Below, in pieces: positions 1 through 6,498 of a DNA stretch of 13,147 nt. The stretch's first letter is position 1. The number at the start of each line of letters is the position of its first letter. Below the pieces are notes generated by a model that did not search any database, had not been told where the DNA came from, and saw only the letters and a program-made list of their open reading frames with translations. Source of the DNA: an uncultured Variovorax sp. (GTDB taxonomy: Bacteria; Pseudomonadota; Gammaproteobacteria; Burkholderiales; Burkholderiaceae_C); assembly GCA_903872875.1 (NCBI GenBank), contig CAIQMJ010000874.1, positions 1 to 13,147 of the forward strand, read 5' to 3'. Position numbers and translations under genes: made by a program.

Positions 1-2
1 CG

Positions 3-257
3 CAATCCTGGGTCGACGGCACGCTGATGGCCGAGCGCATGCGGCTGGCCGACCTGATTGCCGAACTCGGTCGCTACCGCAGTGGCAGGCTTCGTTGCGA
101 CCCGGCGGTGGCCGACCTGCGCGTCACCGGCGTCTGGCCGCTGGATGGCGCCGACCCGTCCGAGCGTGTGCTCGCCTCGCTCGAGCGGACCCTTCCGGTG
201 ACGGTATCGCGCCTCACGCGCTATTGGGTGACGGTCGGGCCGCGCGTGCCGCGCTGA
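3..257 (+). CDS. FecR-family anti-sigma regulator, C-terminal end (5' truncated by window)
   Basis: Only the last 84 codons are present; the frame is open from base 3 and continues upstream of the window. The visible part matches the FecR C-terminal region: a W-V-D-G motif near the edge, then L-A-D-L-I-A-E-L-G-R-Y, then a V-A-D-L-R-V-T-G-V-W-P-L stretch and a final block ending in Y-W-V-T-V. Proteins of this family sit in the inner membrane. They hold or activate a FecI-type ECF sigma factor, and their periplasmic C-terminus receives the signal from the STN domain of a TonB-dependent receptor. The receptor directly downstream has that domain, so the pairing fits. No FecI gene is visible; it would be expected upstream of the window. 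Family call is confident, substrate unknown. Confidence 0.88.
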   Translation, partial: QSWVDGTLMAERMRLADLIAELGRYRSGRLRCDPAVADLRVTGVWPLDGADPSERVLASLERTLPVTVSRLTRYWVTVGPRVPR

Positions 258-265
258 TATTTTTT

Positions 266-284
266 CTGCCCGGGTGGCAGTTTT
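266..284 (+). terminator. Possible short intrinsic terminator after fecR
   Basis: A 5-bp stem (CTGCC, 266-270, and GGCAG, 276-280) with a 5-base loop is followed by TTTT at 281-284, just 8 bases after the fecR stop. The stem is short, so it may only attenuate. If real, it separates fecR from the receptor, which would then need its own promoter in 285-375. I could not pick out a convincing FecI-type promoter there. Confidence 0.35.
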
Positions 285-381
285 CTCGATCTTGCGGGGC
301 TTACCTGTCAGAGCCGCTGCGCGAACGCCTTCCCCGGGCGCGCCGACGGCATTTGTCCATCGTCCTGCAAGGAACCCGCAT

Positions 382-2865
382 ATGGCGCCCAACCGCGCAT
401 CTCCGTCCCTCCACGCGTCTCGCGCCCGAGCCCTGCCCGGCATGGCGCGCCATCCGGTCGCGCACGCAATTTTTTGCGTGTGCCTGGCCGCGCTGGTGCC
501 GTCGGCCCATGCGCAGGGCGCGCCCCTGGCGGCCGGGAGCATCGTCAATTTCGACATCCCGGCCGGCACGCTCGACCAGACGTTGCTGCGCTTCGGCCGC
601 CAGTCGGGCATCCAGATCGCCGTGGACGCCAGCCTGACGGCCGGCCTCCAGAGCCCCGGCGTTGGCGGACGCCACGCGATCGTCGATGCGCTGCGGCTGC
701 TGCTGGCGGGCACCGGGCTGACGGCCACGCGGACGGCCGGCGGCGAGTACTCGCTGCGCAGAGCGCCGGCCGCCGCATCGGCTGTGGACGCCGGTGGCGC
801 GTCCGCAGGCACGCTCGCCGCAGTCACCGTGACGGCCAGCGCGGCCGCGTCCGGCGCGCTGGCACCCGCCTATGCCGGCGGCCAGGTGGCGCGCGGCGGC
901 AGCGCAGGGCTGCTGGGTCGCAAGGACTTCCTCGACACGCCGTTCAACCTCACCAGTTTCACCGCCGAAGGCATCCAGGACCAGCAGGCCCGCACGATCG
1001 GCGATGTCGTGAAGAACGATCCGTCCGTGCGCACGATCTGGCCGGATGGAAGCTACATCAACCAGTTCACCATCCGCGGCTTTCCCACGCAGACCTCCGA
1101 CATGGCAGTCAACGGGCTCCACGGCATCGTCGCGCCGCAGATGACGGGCGGGCTCGAATCGATCGAGCGGGTGGAAATCCTCAAGGGGCCGAGCGCATTG
1201 CTCAACGGGATGTCGCCGACCGGCGGCATCGGCGGCAACATCAACCTCGTGACCAAACGCGCCAGCGACGACCCATTGACGCAACTCACGACCAGCTACT
1301 ACTCCGGCGCCCAATGGGGCACGCATGTGGACATCGGCCGGCGCCTGGGCGACGACAAGCGCTGGGGCATTCGCTTCAACGGGGCCTACCGCGATGGCGA
1401 GACCGGCGTGGACGAGCAGTCGCAGCGTGCGGGTTCCGCCACGCTGGGGCTGGACTACCGTGGCGACGGTGTGCGCCTGTCTGCCGACCTGGGCTACCAC
1501 GACATGCGCACCGATGCGCCGACCCGCATCGCCTACACGGACAACGCCACCTTCCAGATACCGCGCGCGCCGGACAACACCCTCAGCCTGGGCCAGCCGT
1601 GGTACTTCGCGCAGTCGAAGGACCGGTTCGCGATGGTGCAGGGCGAGATCGACCTGGGCCCGAACCTGACCGCCTTCGCGGCGGCCGGCGCGCGCAGCAA
1701 CGATTTCCTCGGCCTCTACAACTTCATCTACGTGCGCAACGCAGCCGGCGACTTCCGCGCCAACCAGTATTACCAGCCGACCTATTCGGACACCCGGACC
1801 AGCCTCGTCGGCCTGCGCGGGCGCGTGGACACCGGCAGCCTGCGCCACGAGATCAGCCTGAACGCGAGCACGCTGCATACCGAGTCGGGCGTGCTCGCGC
1901 CGGTGATCTCGACCTACACCGGCAACATGTACGACCCACCGGCCATCGCGCCGGTGAACCTGAGCGGCTACAGCAGCACGGCACCGAGGACCGCGGAGTC
2001 CGACCTGAGCAGCGTGGCGCTGGCCGACACGCTGCACTGGCTGGACGACCGGGTGCAGCTCACGCTGGGCCTGCGCCAGCAGAAGGTCGAGGTGCAGAAC
2101 TTCAATGCGACGACGGGCGCGCCCACCACCGCCTATGACAAACAGCGGGTCACGCCTGCGGCCGCCCTGGTGGTGCGGATGACGCCGACGCTGAGCTTCT
2201 ACGGCAATTACATCGAAGGTCTGAGCCAGGGGCCGAGCGCGCCCGCGGGCACGCTCAACGCGGGCGAGATGTTCGCGCCGCTGCGCGCCAGGCAGTACGA
2301 GGCCGGCGCCAAGTACGACTTCGGCCGCCTCGCAGCGACCGCGAGCCTGTTCCAGATCGAGCAGCCGAGCGGGCTCACCGACACCGCCACCAACACCTAC
2401 CGCGTCGACGGAGAGCAGCGCAACCGCGGGCTCGAGCTCAATGCCTTCGGCGAGGTGGCGCGCGGTGTGCGGCTGCTGGGTGGCGTCACCTTCATGAAGG
2501 GCGTGCAGACGCGCACGGCCAACGGACTGTTCGACGGCAACAAGGCGATCGGCGTGCCCACCACGCAGTTCAACCTCGGTGGCGAATGGGACGTGCCGTC
2601 CGCCGATGGCCTGACGCTCACCGGCCGCCTGATCTACACCTCCTCGCAGTACTACAACACGGCCAACACGCAGAGCATTCCGGCGTGGACGCGGGTCGAC
2701 GTCGGCGCGCGCTACCGGACCCGCGTGGGCGGCCTGCCGACCACCGTGCGCGCCGGCATCGAGAACCTGGCAGACCGGAACTACTGGGCCGCCGCGTCCA
2801 GTTCCTTCGGCCTGGCTCGCGGCGCACCGCGGACCTTCCTGCTGTCGGCGACCTTCGACTTCTGA
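382..2865 (+). CDS. TonB-dependent siderophore receptor with STN signalling domain (FecA/FpvA/FoxA type)
   Basis: Predicted outer-membrane receptor of 827 aa for an iron-siderophore complex. The start chosen is the ATG at 382, because AAGGA lies 8 bases upstream. The frame is also open from a GTG at 274, but that gives an implausible leader, and a later ATG at 442 is possible. Order of parts: a long basic N-terminus, a hydrophobic segment ending A-H-A (signal cleavage near residue 44), an STN domain at about 53-125, a TonB-box-like L-A-A-V-T-V-T-A segment near 145-152, a plug domain at about 180-295 (with V-E-I-L-K-G-P-S-A-L-L-N-G and a G-G-I-G-G-N-I-N-L-V-T-K block), then a beta-barrel ending in S-A-T-F-D-F. 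The terminal Phe is the usual outer-membrane assembly signal. The STN domain identifies it as a transducer that signals to FecR, encoded just upstream. Length fits the family (about 750-850 aa). The siderophore cannot be told from sequence. Confidence 0.93.
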   Translation: MAPNRASPSLHASRARALPGMARHPVAHAIFCVCLAALVPSAHAQGAPLAAGSIVNFDIPAGTLDQTLLRFGRQSGIQIAVDASLTAGLQSPGVGGRHAIVDALRLLLAGTGLTATRTAGGEYSLRRAPAAASAVDAGGASAGTLAAVTVTASAAASGALAPAYAGGQVARGGSAGLLGRKDFLDTPFNLTSFTAEGIQDQQARTIGDVVKNDPSVRTIWPDGSYINQFTIRGFPTQTSDMAVNGLHGIVAPQMTGGLESIERVEILKGPSALLNGMSPTGGIGGNINLVTKRASDDPLTQLTTSYYSGAQWGTHVDIGRRLGDDKRWGIRFNGAYRDGETGVDEQSQRAGSATLGLDYRGDGVRLSADLGYHDMRTDAPTRIAYTDNATFQIPRAPDNTLSLGQPWYFAQSKDRFAMVQGEIDLGPNLTAFAAAGARSNDFLGLYNFIYVRNAAGDFRANQYYQPTYSDTRTSLVGLRGRVDTGSLRHEISLNASTLHTESGVLAPVISTYTGNMYDPPAIAPVNLSGYSSTAPRTAESDLSSVALADTLHWLDDRVQLTLGLRQQKVEVQNFNATTGAPTTAYDKQRVTPAAALVVRMTPTLSFYGNYIEGLSQGPSAPAGTLNAGEMFAPLRARQYEAGAKYDFGRLAATASLFQIEQPSGLTDTATNTYRVDGEQRNRGLELNAFGEVARGVRLLGGVTFMKGVQTRTANGLFDGNKAIGVPTTQFNLGGEWDVPSADGLTLTGRLIYTSSQYYNTANTQSIPAWTRVDVGARYRTRVGGLPTTVRAGIENLADRNYWAAASSSFGLARGAPRTFLLSATFDF

Positions 2866-4187
2866 TGGCCTTGACCCCGCGCGCCCTGCGCGGATGGCGC
2901 TTGCTCCACACCTGGAGCAGCCTCGTCTGCACGCTGTTCCTGCTGGTGCTGTGCATCACCGGCCTGCCGCTGATCTTCTCGCAGGAGATCGAGGCGGCCG
3001 ACAGCGTGCCGTTGCCGGAGATCGCCGGGCCGGCCGCCGCGAACAGGGAGAGCCTCGACCGAATCGTGCGCGCGGCCCGCACCCGCCACCCTGGCGAGAT
3101 CGTGCGCTTCGTCTTCATCGACGACGACGAGCCGCGTGCGAAGGTGGTGATGGCGCCGGCAGACGTGCCCGATCGCAGCCGCGATCACCGGGTCGAGTTC
3201 GACATGCGCACGGGCGCGCTGGTGGTCGATTCGCCGGCCACCGGCGTGCGGCCCGGCTCCGCGATGGCCTGGGCACGCCAGCTGCACACCGACCTCACGG
3301 CGGGCTTCGCGGGCGAGATGGTGCTTGCCGTGGTCGGGCTGATCTTCGTGCTGTCGCTCGTCTCCGGCATCGCGCTGTACGGGCCGTACATGCGCCGGCT
3401 CGATTTCGGCGCGGTGCGCACCCGGGCACGACGCTCGCGCTGGCTCGATCGGCACAACCTGCTCGGCATCTGCATCGTGGCGTGGGCCATCGTCGTCGGC
3501 GGCACGGGCATATTCAACGAACTGTCCAAGCCCCTGTCCGCGCATTGGCGCCGCACCGGCATGAGCGCGCTGCTGCAGGACTACAGGCACCTGCCGCCGC
3601 TGGCGGTGCAGCCGCACGCCGTCCAGTCGGGCGCCGATGCCGTGACGGCGGCGCTGCCCGGGCGCAACATCACCAGCATCATCTTTCCGAGTCAGTCCTT
3701 TTCGAACCCGCACCACTTCCTGATCTGGACCAACGGGAACACCGCGCTGACGCACCGGCTGTTCACGGCCGCGCTGGTCGATGCACAGACGGGCCGGCTC
3801 ACGGCCGTGGCCCGGATGCCGGCGTACCTGCGTCTCCTGCAGCTGTCACGGCCATTGCATTTCGGCGACTACGGCGGACTGCCGCTGAAGATCGTCTGGG
3901 CGTTGCTCGACCTGGTCGCGATCGTCGTGCTCGGCAGCGGGCTGTACCTGTGGTTCGACCGGAACGTGCGAAGGTCGCCTCGACAGCCTCGACAGCCTCG
4001 ACAGCCTCGACAGCCTCGACAGCCTCGACAGCCTCGACAGCCTCGACATCCTCGACAGGCGCCCGGCCTCACCAGCCTGCATCGCTCCCCTGCAGCGCCC
4101 GGTGCGCCAGCAGGAACGTCGCTGCATTCCAGCTCTGACCGGCCATCCCCTTCGGCGCCAGCGTCTTGCCATGGAACCACTCGGTGA
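2865..4187 (+). CDS. PepSY-associated membrane protein (siderophore reductase-like) with repeat-encoded C-terminal tail
   Basis: The ATG overlaps the receptor stop (TGATG), so the two are translationally coupled. The 440-aa product has the PepSY_TM layout: TM1 about residues 17-38, a large periplasmic loop, TM2 149-171, TM3 198-218 and TM4 341-363. Conserved-looking histidines occur in L-L-H-T-W (H15), Q-L-H-T-D-L (H141), D-R-H-N-L-L-G (H197) and R-P-L-H-F-G-D (H332). Members such as FoxB of Pseudomonas aeruginosa act in siderophore reduction or iron release at the inner membrane, and the position next to a siderophore receptor suggests the same here. The odd part is the end. Proteins of this family usually stop soon after TM4, but here residues 372-398 are nine Pro-Arg-Gln units (one is Pro-Arg-His) encoded by a 9-bp tandem repeat. 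A further 42 residues follow, coded antisense to the end of the convergent hydrolase gene. The core is confident; the tail may be a by-product of a lost stop codon. Confidence 0.85.
   Translation: MALTPRALRGWRLLHTWSSLVCTLFLLVLCITGLPLIFSQEIEAADSVPLPEIAGPAAANRESLDRIVRAARTRHPGEIVRFVFIDDDEPRAKVVMAPADVPDRSRDHRVEFDMRTGALVVDSPATGVRPGSAMAWARQLHTDLTAGFAGEMVLAVVGLIFVLSLVSGIALYGPYMRRLDFGAVRTRARRSRWLDRHNLLGICIVAWAIVVGGTGIFNELSKPLSAHWRRTGMSALLQDYRHLPPLAVQPHAVQSGADAVTAALPGRNITSIIFPSQSFSNPHHFLIWTNGNTALTHRLFTAALVDAQTGRLTAVARMPAYLRLLQLSRPLHFGDYGGLPLKIVWALLDLVAIVVLGSGLYLWFDRNVRRSPRQPRQPRQPRQPRQPRQPRQPRHPRQAPGLTSLHRSPAAPGAPAGTSLHSSSDRPSPSAPASCHGTTR
3978..4058. repeat. 9-bp tandem repeat, nine copies (minisatellite)
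   Basis: Nine head-to-tail copies of CCTCGACAG fill 81 bases. Only the eighth copy (4041-4049) differs, ending in T instead of G. The near-perfect identity points to recent expansion by slippage or unequal exchange. The unit is a multiple of three and contains no stop in any of the six frames. Changes in copy number would therefore lengthen or shorten the PepSY tail (Pro-Arg-Gln units) without shifting frame. The array ends 10 bases before the stop of the convergent hydrolase gene (4069), so it also fills the space between two converging genes. Confidence 0.97.
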
Positions 4188-5262
4188 AGCGCCAGTCGTC
4201 GACCTGGTTCGAATGCGCGAGCTTGACCAGTTCGGGCCAGGCCTGCGCGTGCAGGCCGAGCCGGGCCAGCGCCATGACCCAGAAGCCGCCGACGAAGGGC
4301 CAGATGCCGCCGTTGTGGTACTGGTGGACGATGTTCTGCTGGTGACGGCCCATGTAGGCGCGCCAGAGTTCATGCTGCTGCGACAGCGGGTGCAGCACCA
4401 CGCGCAGCGGATACGGGTCGCTCGCGCGCGCCTCTGTGATGGTCTTCACGATGCGGTGCGCCATCGGCTCGTCGGCCAGTCCACTCTGGATGGCGAGCAG
4501 GTTGCCGAACACGTCGCCCTCGTCGCCGACGACCGCCAGATTGACGAAGCTCAGGAACAGGCCGGGGTCGCGCCGGCCACGGCGCGCGTAATGCCGCAGG
4601 AGCCGGGCACGGTGGTATTCGGGCAGGTCGCTCTGGAACGGGTTGAACAGGTGGTTGAAGTGGTACAGCGTTTCTTCCGCATGGCCGATCGCGAAGCGGC
4701 GCTTCACCTCGTACCAGAGCGCGTTGCTGTAGAGCACGTAGCCTGAACGCGGCATGATGTCGGCCCAGTCGCTGGCCTCGTTCTGCTGCAGCAGCCGGAA
4801 GTGCTGGTGTTCCTGCGCCAGCAGCCAGTCGATCGCGCGGCGCACGCCGTCGGCCCAGTGCGCTTCACCGACGTCCCCGTGGCGCCGAACGTGGTCCACC
4901 GCGATCAGCCACCACAGCGTGGCGTCGATGCAGCCGAGATACCAGAAGTCGGCGTCCTGGCCTTCGGGGTCGACGTACTTGGGGATCTGTCCGTTGGCCG
5001 CCTGTTGCGCCGCGAGCGCATCGAGGCTGGCGATTGCGCCTTGTTCGAGCGCCGGTACGCCGCTGCCGCACATCGCCATCACGCAGATCGCGGCATCGCG
5101 GCCGAAGATGCGCGTGTAGCGCCGGGCGATCGCGGCTTCGGTGCGGCTGGCGGCCAGGATGCCGTGCGGCGTGAGGTTGGCTTCGAGGAGTTCGAGCGAG
5201 GCCCTGGAGCAGGCATCGATCAGCGCGAGCGAGGGAGCGTCGAGGTTCGGCATGGTGGTCAT
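4069..5262 (-). CDS. Glycoside hydrolase, GH100 / amylo-1,6-glucosidase-like (six-hairpin fold)
   Basis: A 397-aa protein with no signal peptide or membrane segment, so probably cytoplasmic. Recognisable blocks: R-Y-T-R-I-F-G-R-D-A-A near residue 48, G-Q-I-P-K-Y near 91, C-I-D-A-T-L-W-W near 111, S-D-W-A-D-I-M-P-R-S-G near 164, G-G-I-W-P-F-V-G-G-F-W in the last third, and T-E-W-F-H-G-K-T followed by Q-S-W-N-A-A near 360-380. These resemble neutral/alkaline invertases (GH100) and the glucosidase part of glycogen debranching enzymes. By analogy D113 and E361 are the likely catalytic acids; this is inferred, not shown. It is somewhat shorter than cyanobacterial GH100 invertases (about 460 aa). 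The ATG at 5262 gives the longest frame; the ATG at 5253 has GAAG 9 bases upstream and is equally plausible. It converges on the PepSY gene, whose frame overlaps its last 119 bases. No sugar-metabolism neighbours are visible. Substrate (sucrose, alpha-glucan or other) is undecided. Confidence 0.8.
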   Translation of the reverse strand: MTTMPNLDAPSLALIDACSRASLELLEANLTPHGILAASRTEAAIARRYTRIFGRDAAICVMAMCGSGVPALEQGAIASLDALAAQQAANGQIPKYVDPEGQDADFWYLGCIDATLWWLIAVDHVRRHGDVGEAHWADGVRRAIDWLLAQEHQHFRLLQQNEASDWADIMPRSGYVLYSNALWYEVKRRFAIGHAEETLYHFNHLFNPFQSDLPEYHRARLLRHYARRGRRDPGLFLSFVNLAVVGDEGDVFGNLLAIQSGLADEPMAHRIVKTITEARASDPYPLRVVLHPLSQQHELWRAYMGRHQQNIVHQYHNGGIWPFVGGFWVMALARLGLHAQAWPELVKLAHSNQVDDWRFTEWFHGKTLAPKGMAGQSWNAATFLLAHRALQGSDAGW

Positions 5263-5360
5263 CTTCGCCCATCCGAAGGCGCAGGATGCGGCTCGATGCG
5301 CGACGCAATTTCCGAGCCCACGCAGCGGGCTCCGGTTGCGGCGGTATGGCCGAATTCACG

Positions 5361-5381
5361 CGGGCCGCATGGTGCGGCCCG
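5361..5381. other. Strong GC-rich hairpin (9-bp perfect inverted repeat)
   Basis: CGGGCCGCA (5361-5369) and TGCGGCCCG (5373-5381) form a perfect 9-bp stem with a 3-base loop. It lies just downstream, on the minus strand, of the amidohydrolase relic stop and upstream of the glycoside hydrolase start. There is no T-run on either side, so it is not a classical intrinsic terminator. It could still stop or stabilise a transcript coming from ynfA. Confidence 0.5.
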
Positions 5382-5386
5382 GTGCG

Positions 5387-5509
5387 TCAGCCGAAGCGAT
5401 GGAACGCCACCGCGTTGTCGACCCGGATGCGCCGGCGCCGCATCGCATCGACCATGCAGTGGTTGTCGGTGCCGTAGGTCGAGGGCTGCATGATCACGCC
5501 GTGCGGTGT
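5387..5509 (-). pseudogene. Amidohydrolase (TIM-barrel metal-dependent hydrolase) relic, about 40 codons
   Basis: Reading the minus strand from 5509 gives T-P-H-G-V-I-M-Q-P-S-T-Y-G-T-D-N, then H-C-M-V-D-A-M. This is typical of the first third of amidohydrolases of the 2-pyrone-4,6-dicarboxylate hydrolase-like group (pattern G-V-x-V-Q-P-S-x-Y-G-T-D-N). After only a few codons it passes into R-R-R-I-R-V-D-N-A-V-A-F-H-R-F-G and a stop at 5387. That resembles the extreme C-terminus of the same family (pattern R-I-L-V-D-N-P-A-x-L-Y-x-F). About 200 residues of the barrel are therefore missing between the two ends, near 5440, and the N-terminal 40-60 residues are missing upstream. The fragment happens to lie in the same frame as ynfA, directly after its stop. 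It cannot be a working enzyme. Family resemblance is from memory of the motifs, not from an alignment. Confidence 0.65.
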
Positions 5510-5524
5510 TCCAGCTGCCGAAGA

Positions 5525-5860
5525 TCAGCGCGCCAACCGCGGGCCCGCAATGATGATGAACATCCCCAGCAGACTGACCGCCGCGCCGACCCAGTCCGTG
5601 GCGGTCGGCTGGATCTTGTCCACGCCCCACAGCCACAGGAGCGCCACGCCGATGTACACCCCCCCGTACGCCGCATAGACGCGGCCGGCCGCTGCCGGGT
5701 GCAACGTCAGCAGCCAGGCGAACAGCGTCAGCGACGCGGCGGCCGGCACCAGCAACCATGCCGAGTGACCTTGCCTCAGCCAGAGATAGGGCAGGTAGCA
5801 GCCGACGATCTCGGCGAGAGCGGTGGCGACGAACAGCGCGAAGGTCTTGAGCAGGTCCAT
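5525..5860 (-). CDS. YnfA / UPF0060 family small membrane protein
   Basis: A 111-aa protein made almost entirely of four hydrophobic segments. It carries the family signatures A-E-I-V-G-C-Y-L-P-Y-L-W-L-R (about 16-29), S-L-T-L-F-A-W-L-L-T-L-H-P, G-R-V-Y-A-A-Y-G-G-V-Y-I and P-T-A-T-D-W-V-G-A, and ends with G-P-R. Length and motif order match full-length family members (about 108-111 aa), so the gene looks intact. YnfA proteins belong to the drug/metabolite transporter superfamily and resemble small multidrug resistance transporters; their natural substrate is not firmly known. No clear Shine-Dalgarno precedes the ATG at 5860. It sits between two wrecked genes, so its original promoter context may be gone. 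Confidence 0.93.
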   Translation of the reverse strand: MDLLKTFALFVATALAEIVGCYLPYLWLRQGHSAWLLVPAAASLTLFAWLLTLHPAAAGRVYAAYGGVYIGVALLWLWGVDKIQPTATDWVGAAVSLLGMFIIIAGPRLAR

Positions 5861-5889
5861 GCGGCGATTCTGGCTGCTGAAGCCGTCCC

Positions 5890-6497
5890 TCAGACAGGAA
5901 CGACAGCTTCGGTAGCGACTTCGTTCCCTGTCTTCGAATACCGCCCGGGCGGCACGCCGACATGCCTCGTGAACGCCACGCCGAAAGCGCTGACCGAGCC
6001 ATAGCCCACGCGCTCCGCGATGTCGGCGATGGCGAGTTCGCGCTGCCTCATCGCAGCGCCAAGGCCAGCTTCGGATCGGACAGCCCGCGCACCAGACCCG
6101 GCGATGCCGCGGTATTGGCGGTCGACCGCAGGGCCTCGATCAGCAACACCTCCAGCAGGCGGGCCATCACGATCTCGCGCGCGGGTCGATCGGTTCGGGA
6201 CTCGTCGCCGATCAACTGGACCAGCGTCGACAGGCGGTGTTCTCCGCGCACGTGCACCCATTGCGGCAGCAGCGGCAGCAGCGGCACCAGCAGGGCGGCG
6301 TCCGGGGAACCGAAGACGCAATTGCCCACGAGCATGCGCACATCCACCGTGCCGTTCGGATCGCCGACGCGCGCGCCGCCCTGCATCGGCGCGATCGGCG
6401 TGCTGACGGTTTCCCCTTCGACAGGCGGCTTGCGGTCAAGGCTCGATGTCGCAAAGCTGCGCGCGGCGGGAATCAGTGCGAAGTCGCCCGCGTTCAG
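5890..6497 (-). pseudogene. AraC-family regulator relic: N-terminus deleted, DNA-binding domain internally deleted and frameshifted
   Basis: Two frames on the minus strand together make a damaged AraC regulator. From 6497 to 6051 the frame begins at L-N-A-G-D-F-A-L-I-P, inside the cupin-like sensor domain. It continues through L-L-P-L-L-P-Q-W-V-H-V-R-G, R-E-I-V-M-A-R-L-L-E-V-L-L-I-E-A-L and S-D-P-K-L-A-L-A-L-R, and hits a stop at 6048-6050. The other frame then supplies M-R-Q-R-E-L-A-I-A-D-I-A-E-R-V-G-Y-G-S and A-F-T-R-H-V-G-V-P-P-G-R-Y, the second helix-turn-helix, ending at 5890. Family members have about 45-50 residues between these two blocks, holding the first helix-turn-helix; they are gone. 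The first 50-60 residues of the sensor domain are also absent, replaced at 6498 by the start of the oppositely oriented dehydrogenase relic. It cannot bind DNA normally. Confidence 0.85.
5892..5933. other. Imperfect 12/13-bp inverted repeat at the AraC relic 3' end
   Basis: AGACAGGAACGA (5892-5903) pairs with TCGTTCCCTGTCT (5921-5933) apart from one unpaired base, leaving a 17-base loop. It encodes the last 13 or so residues of the AraC relic, beyond the conserved P-G-R-Y-S where family members normally end. It could be a transcription-ending hairpin absorbed into the frame or a scar. No T-run follows on the minus strand. Confidence 0.6.
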
Positions 6498-6498
6498 C

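Noticed and set aside
285..375. A FecI-type promoter for the receptor gene
   Set aside because: Expected by family knowledge, but no pair of boxes with suitable spacing could be defended by eye.
274..381. GTG at 274 as the true receptor start
   Set aside because: It sits in the loop of the possible terminator, lacks a ribosome site, and adds 36 residues ahead of an already complete signal peptide; the ATG at 382 has AAGGA 8 bases upstream.
301..2037. A 578-codon minus-strand frame inside the receptor gene
   Set aside because: It is a shadow frame in GC-rich coding DNA: composition is Arg/Ala/His-rich, no motif is seen, and the opposite strand encodes a clear receptor.
3978..4058. The tandem 9-bp repeat as a CRISPR array or an intrinsic terminator
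   Set aside because: Units are head to tail with no spacers, so it is not CRISPR; there is no stem-loop plus T-run, so it is not a standard terminator.
5525..5860. The small membrane gene as an EmrE-type multidrug transporter
   Set aside because: Motifs such as A-E-I-V-G-C-Y-L-P-Y-L-W and G-R-V-Y-A-A-Y-G-G-V-Y match YnfA/UPF0060, not the EmrE signature.
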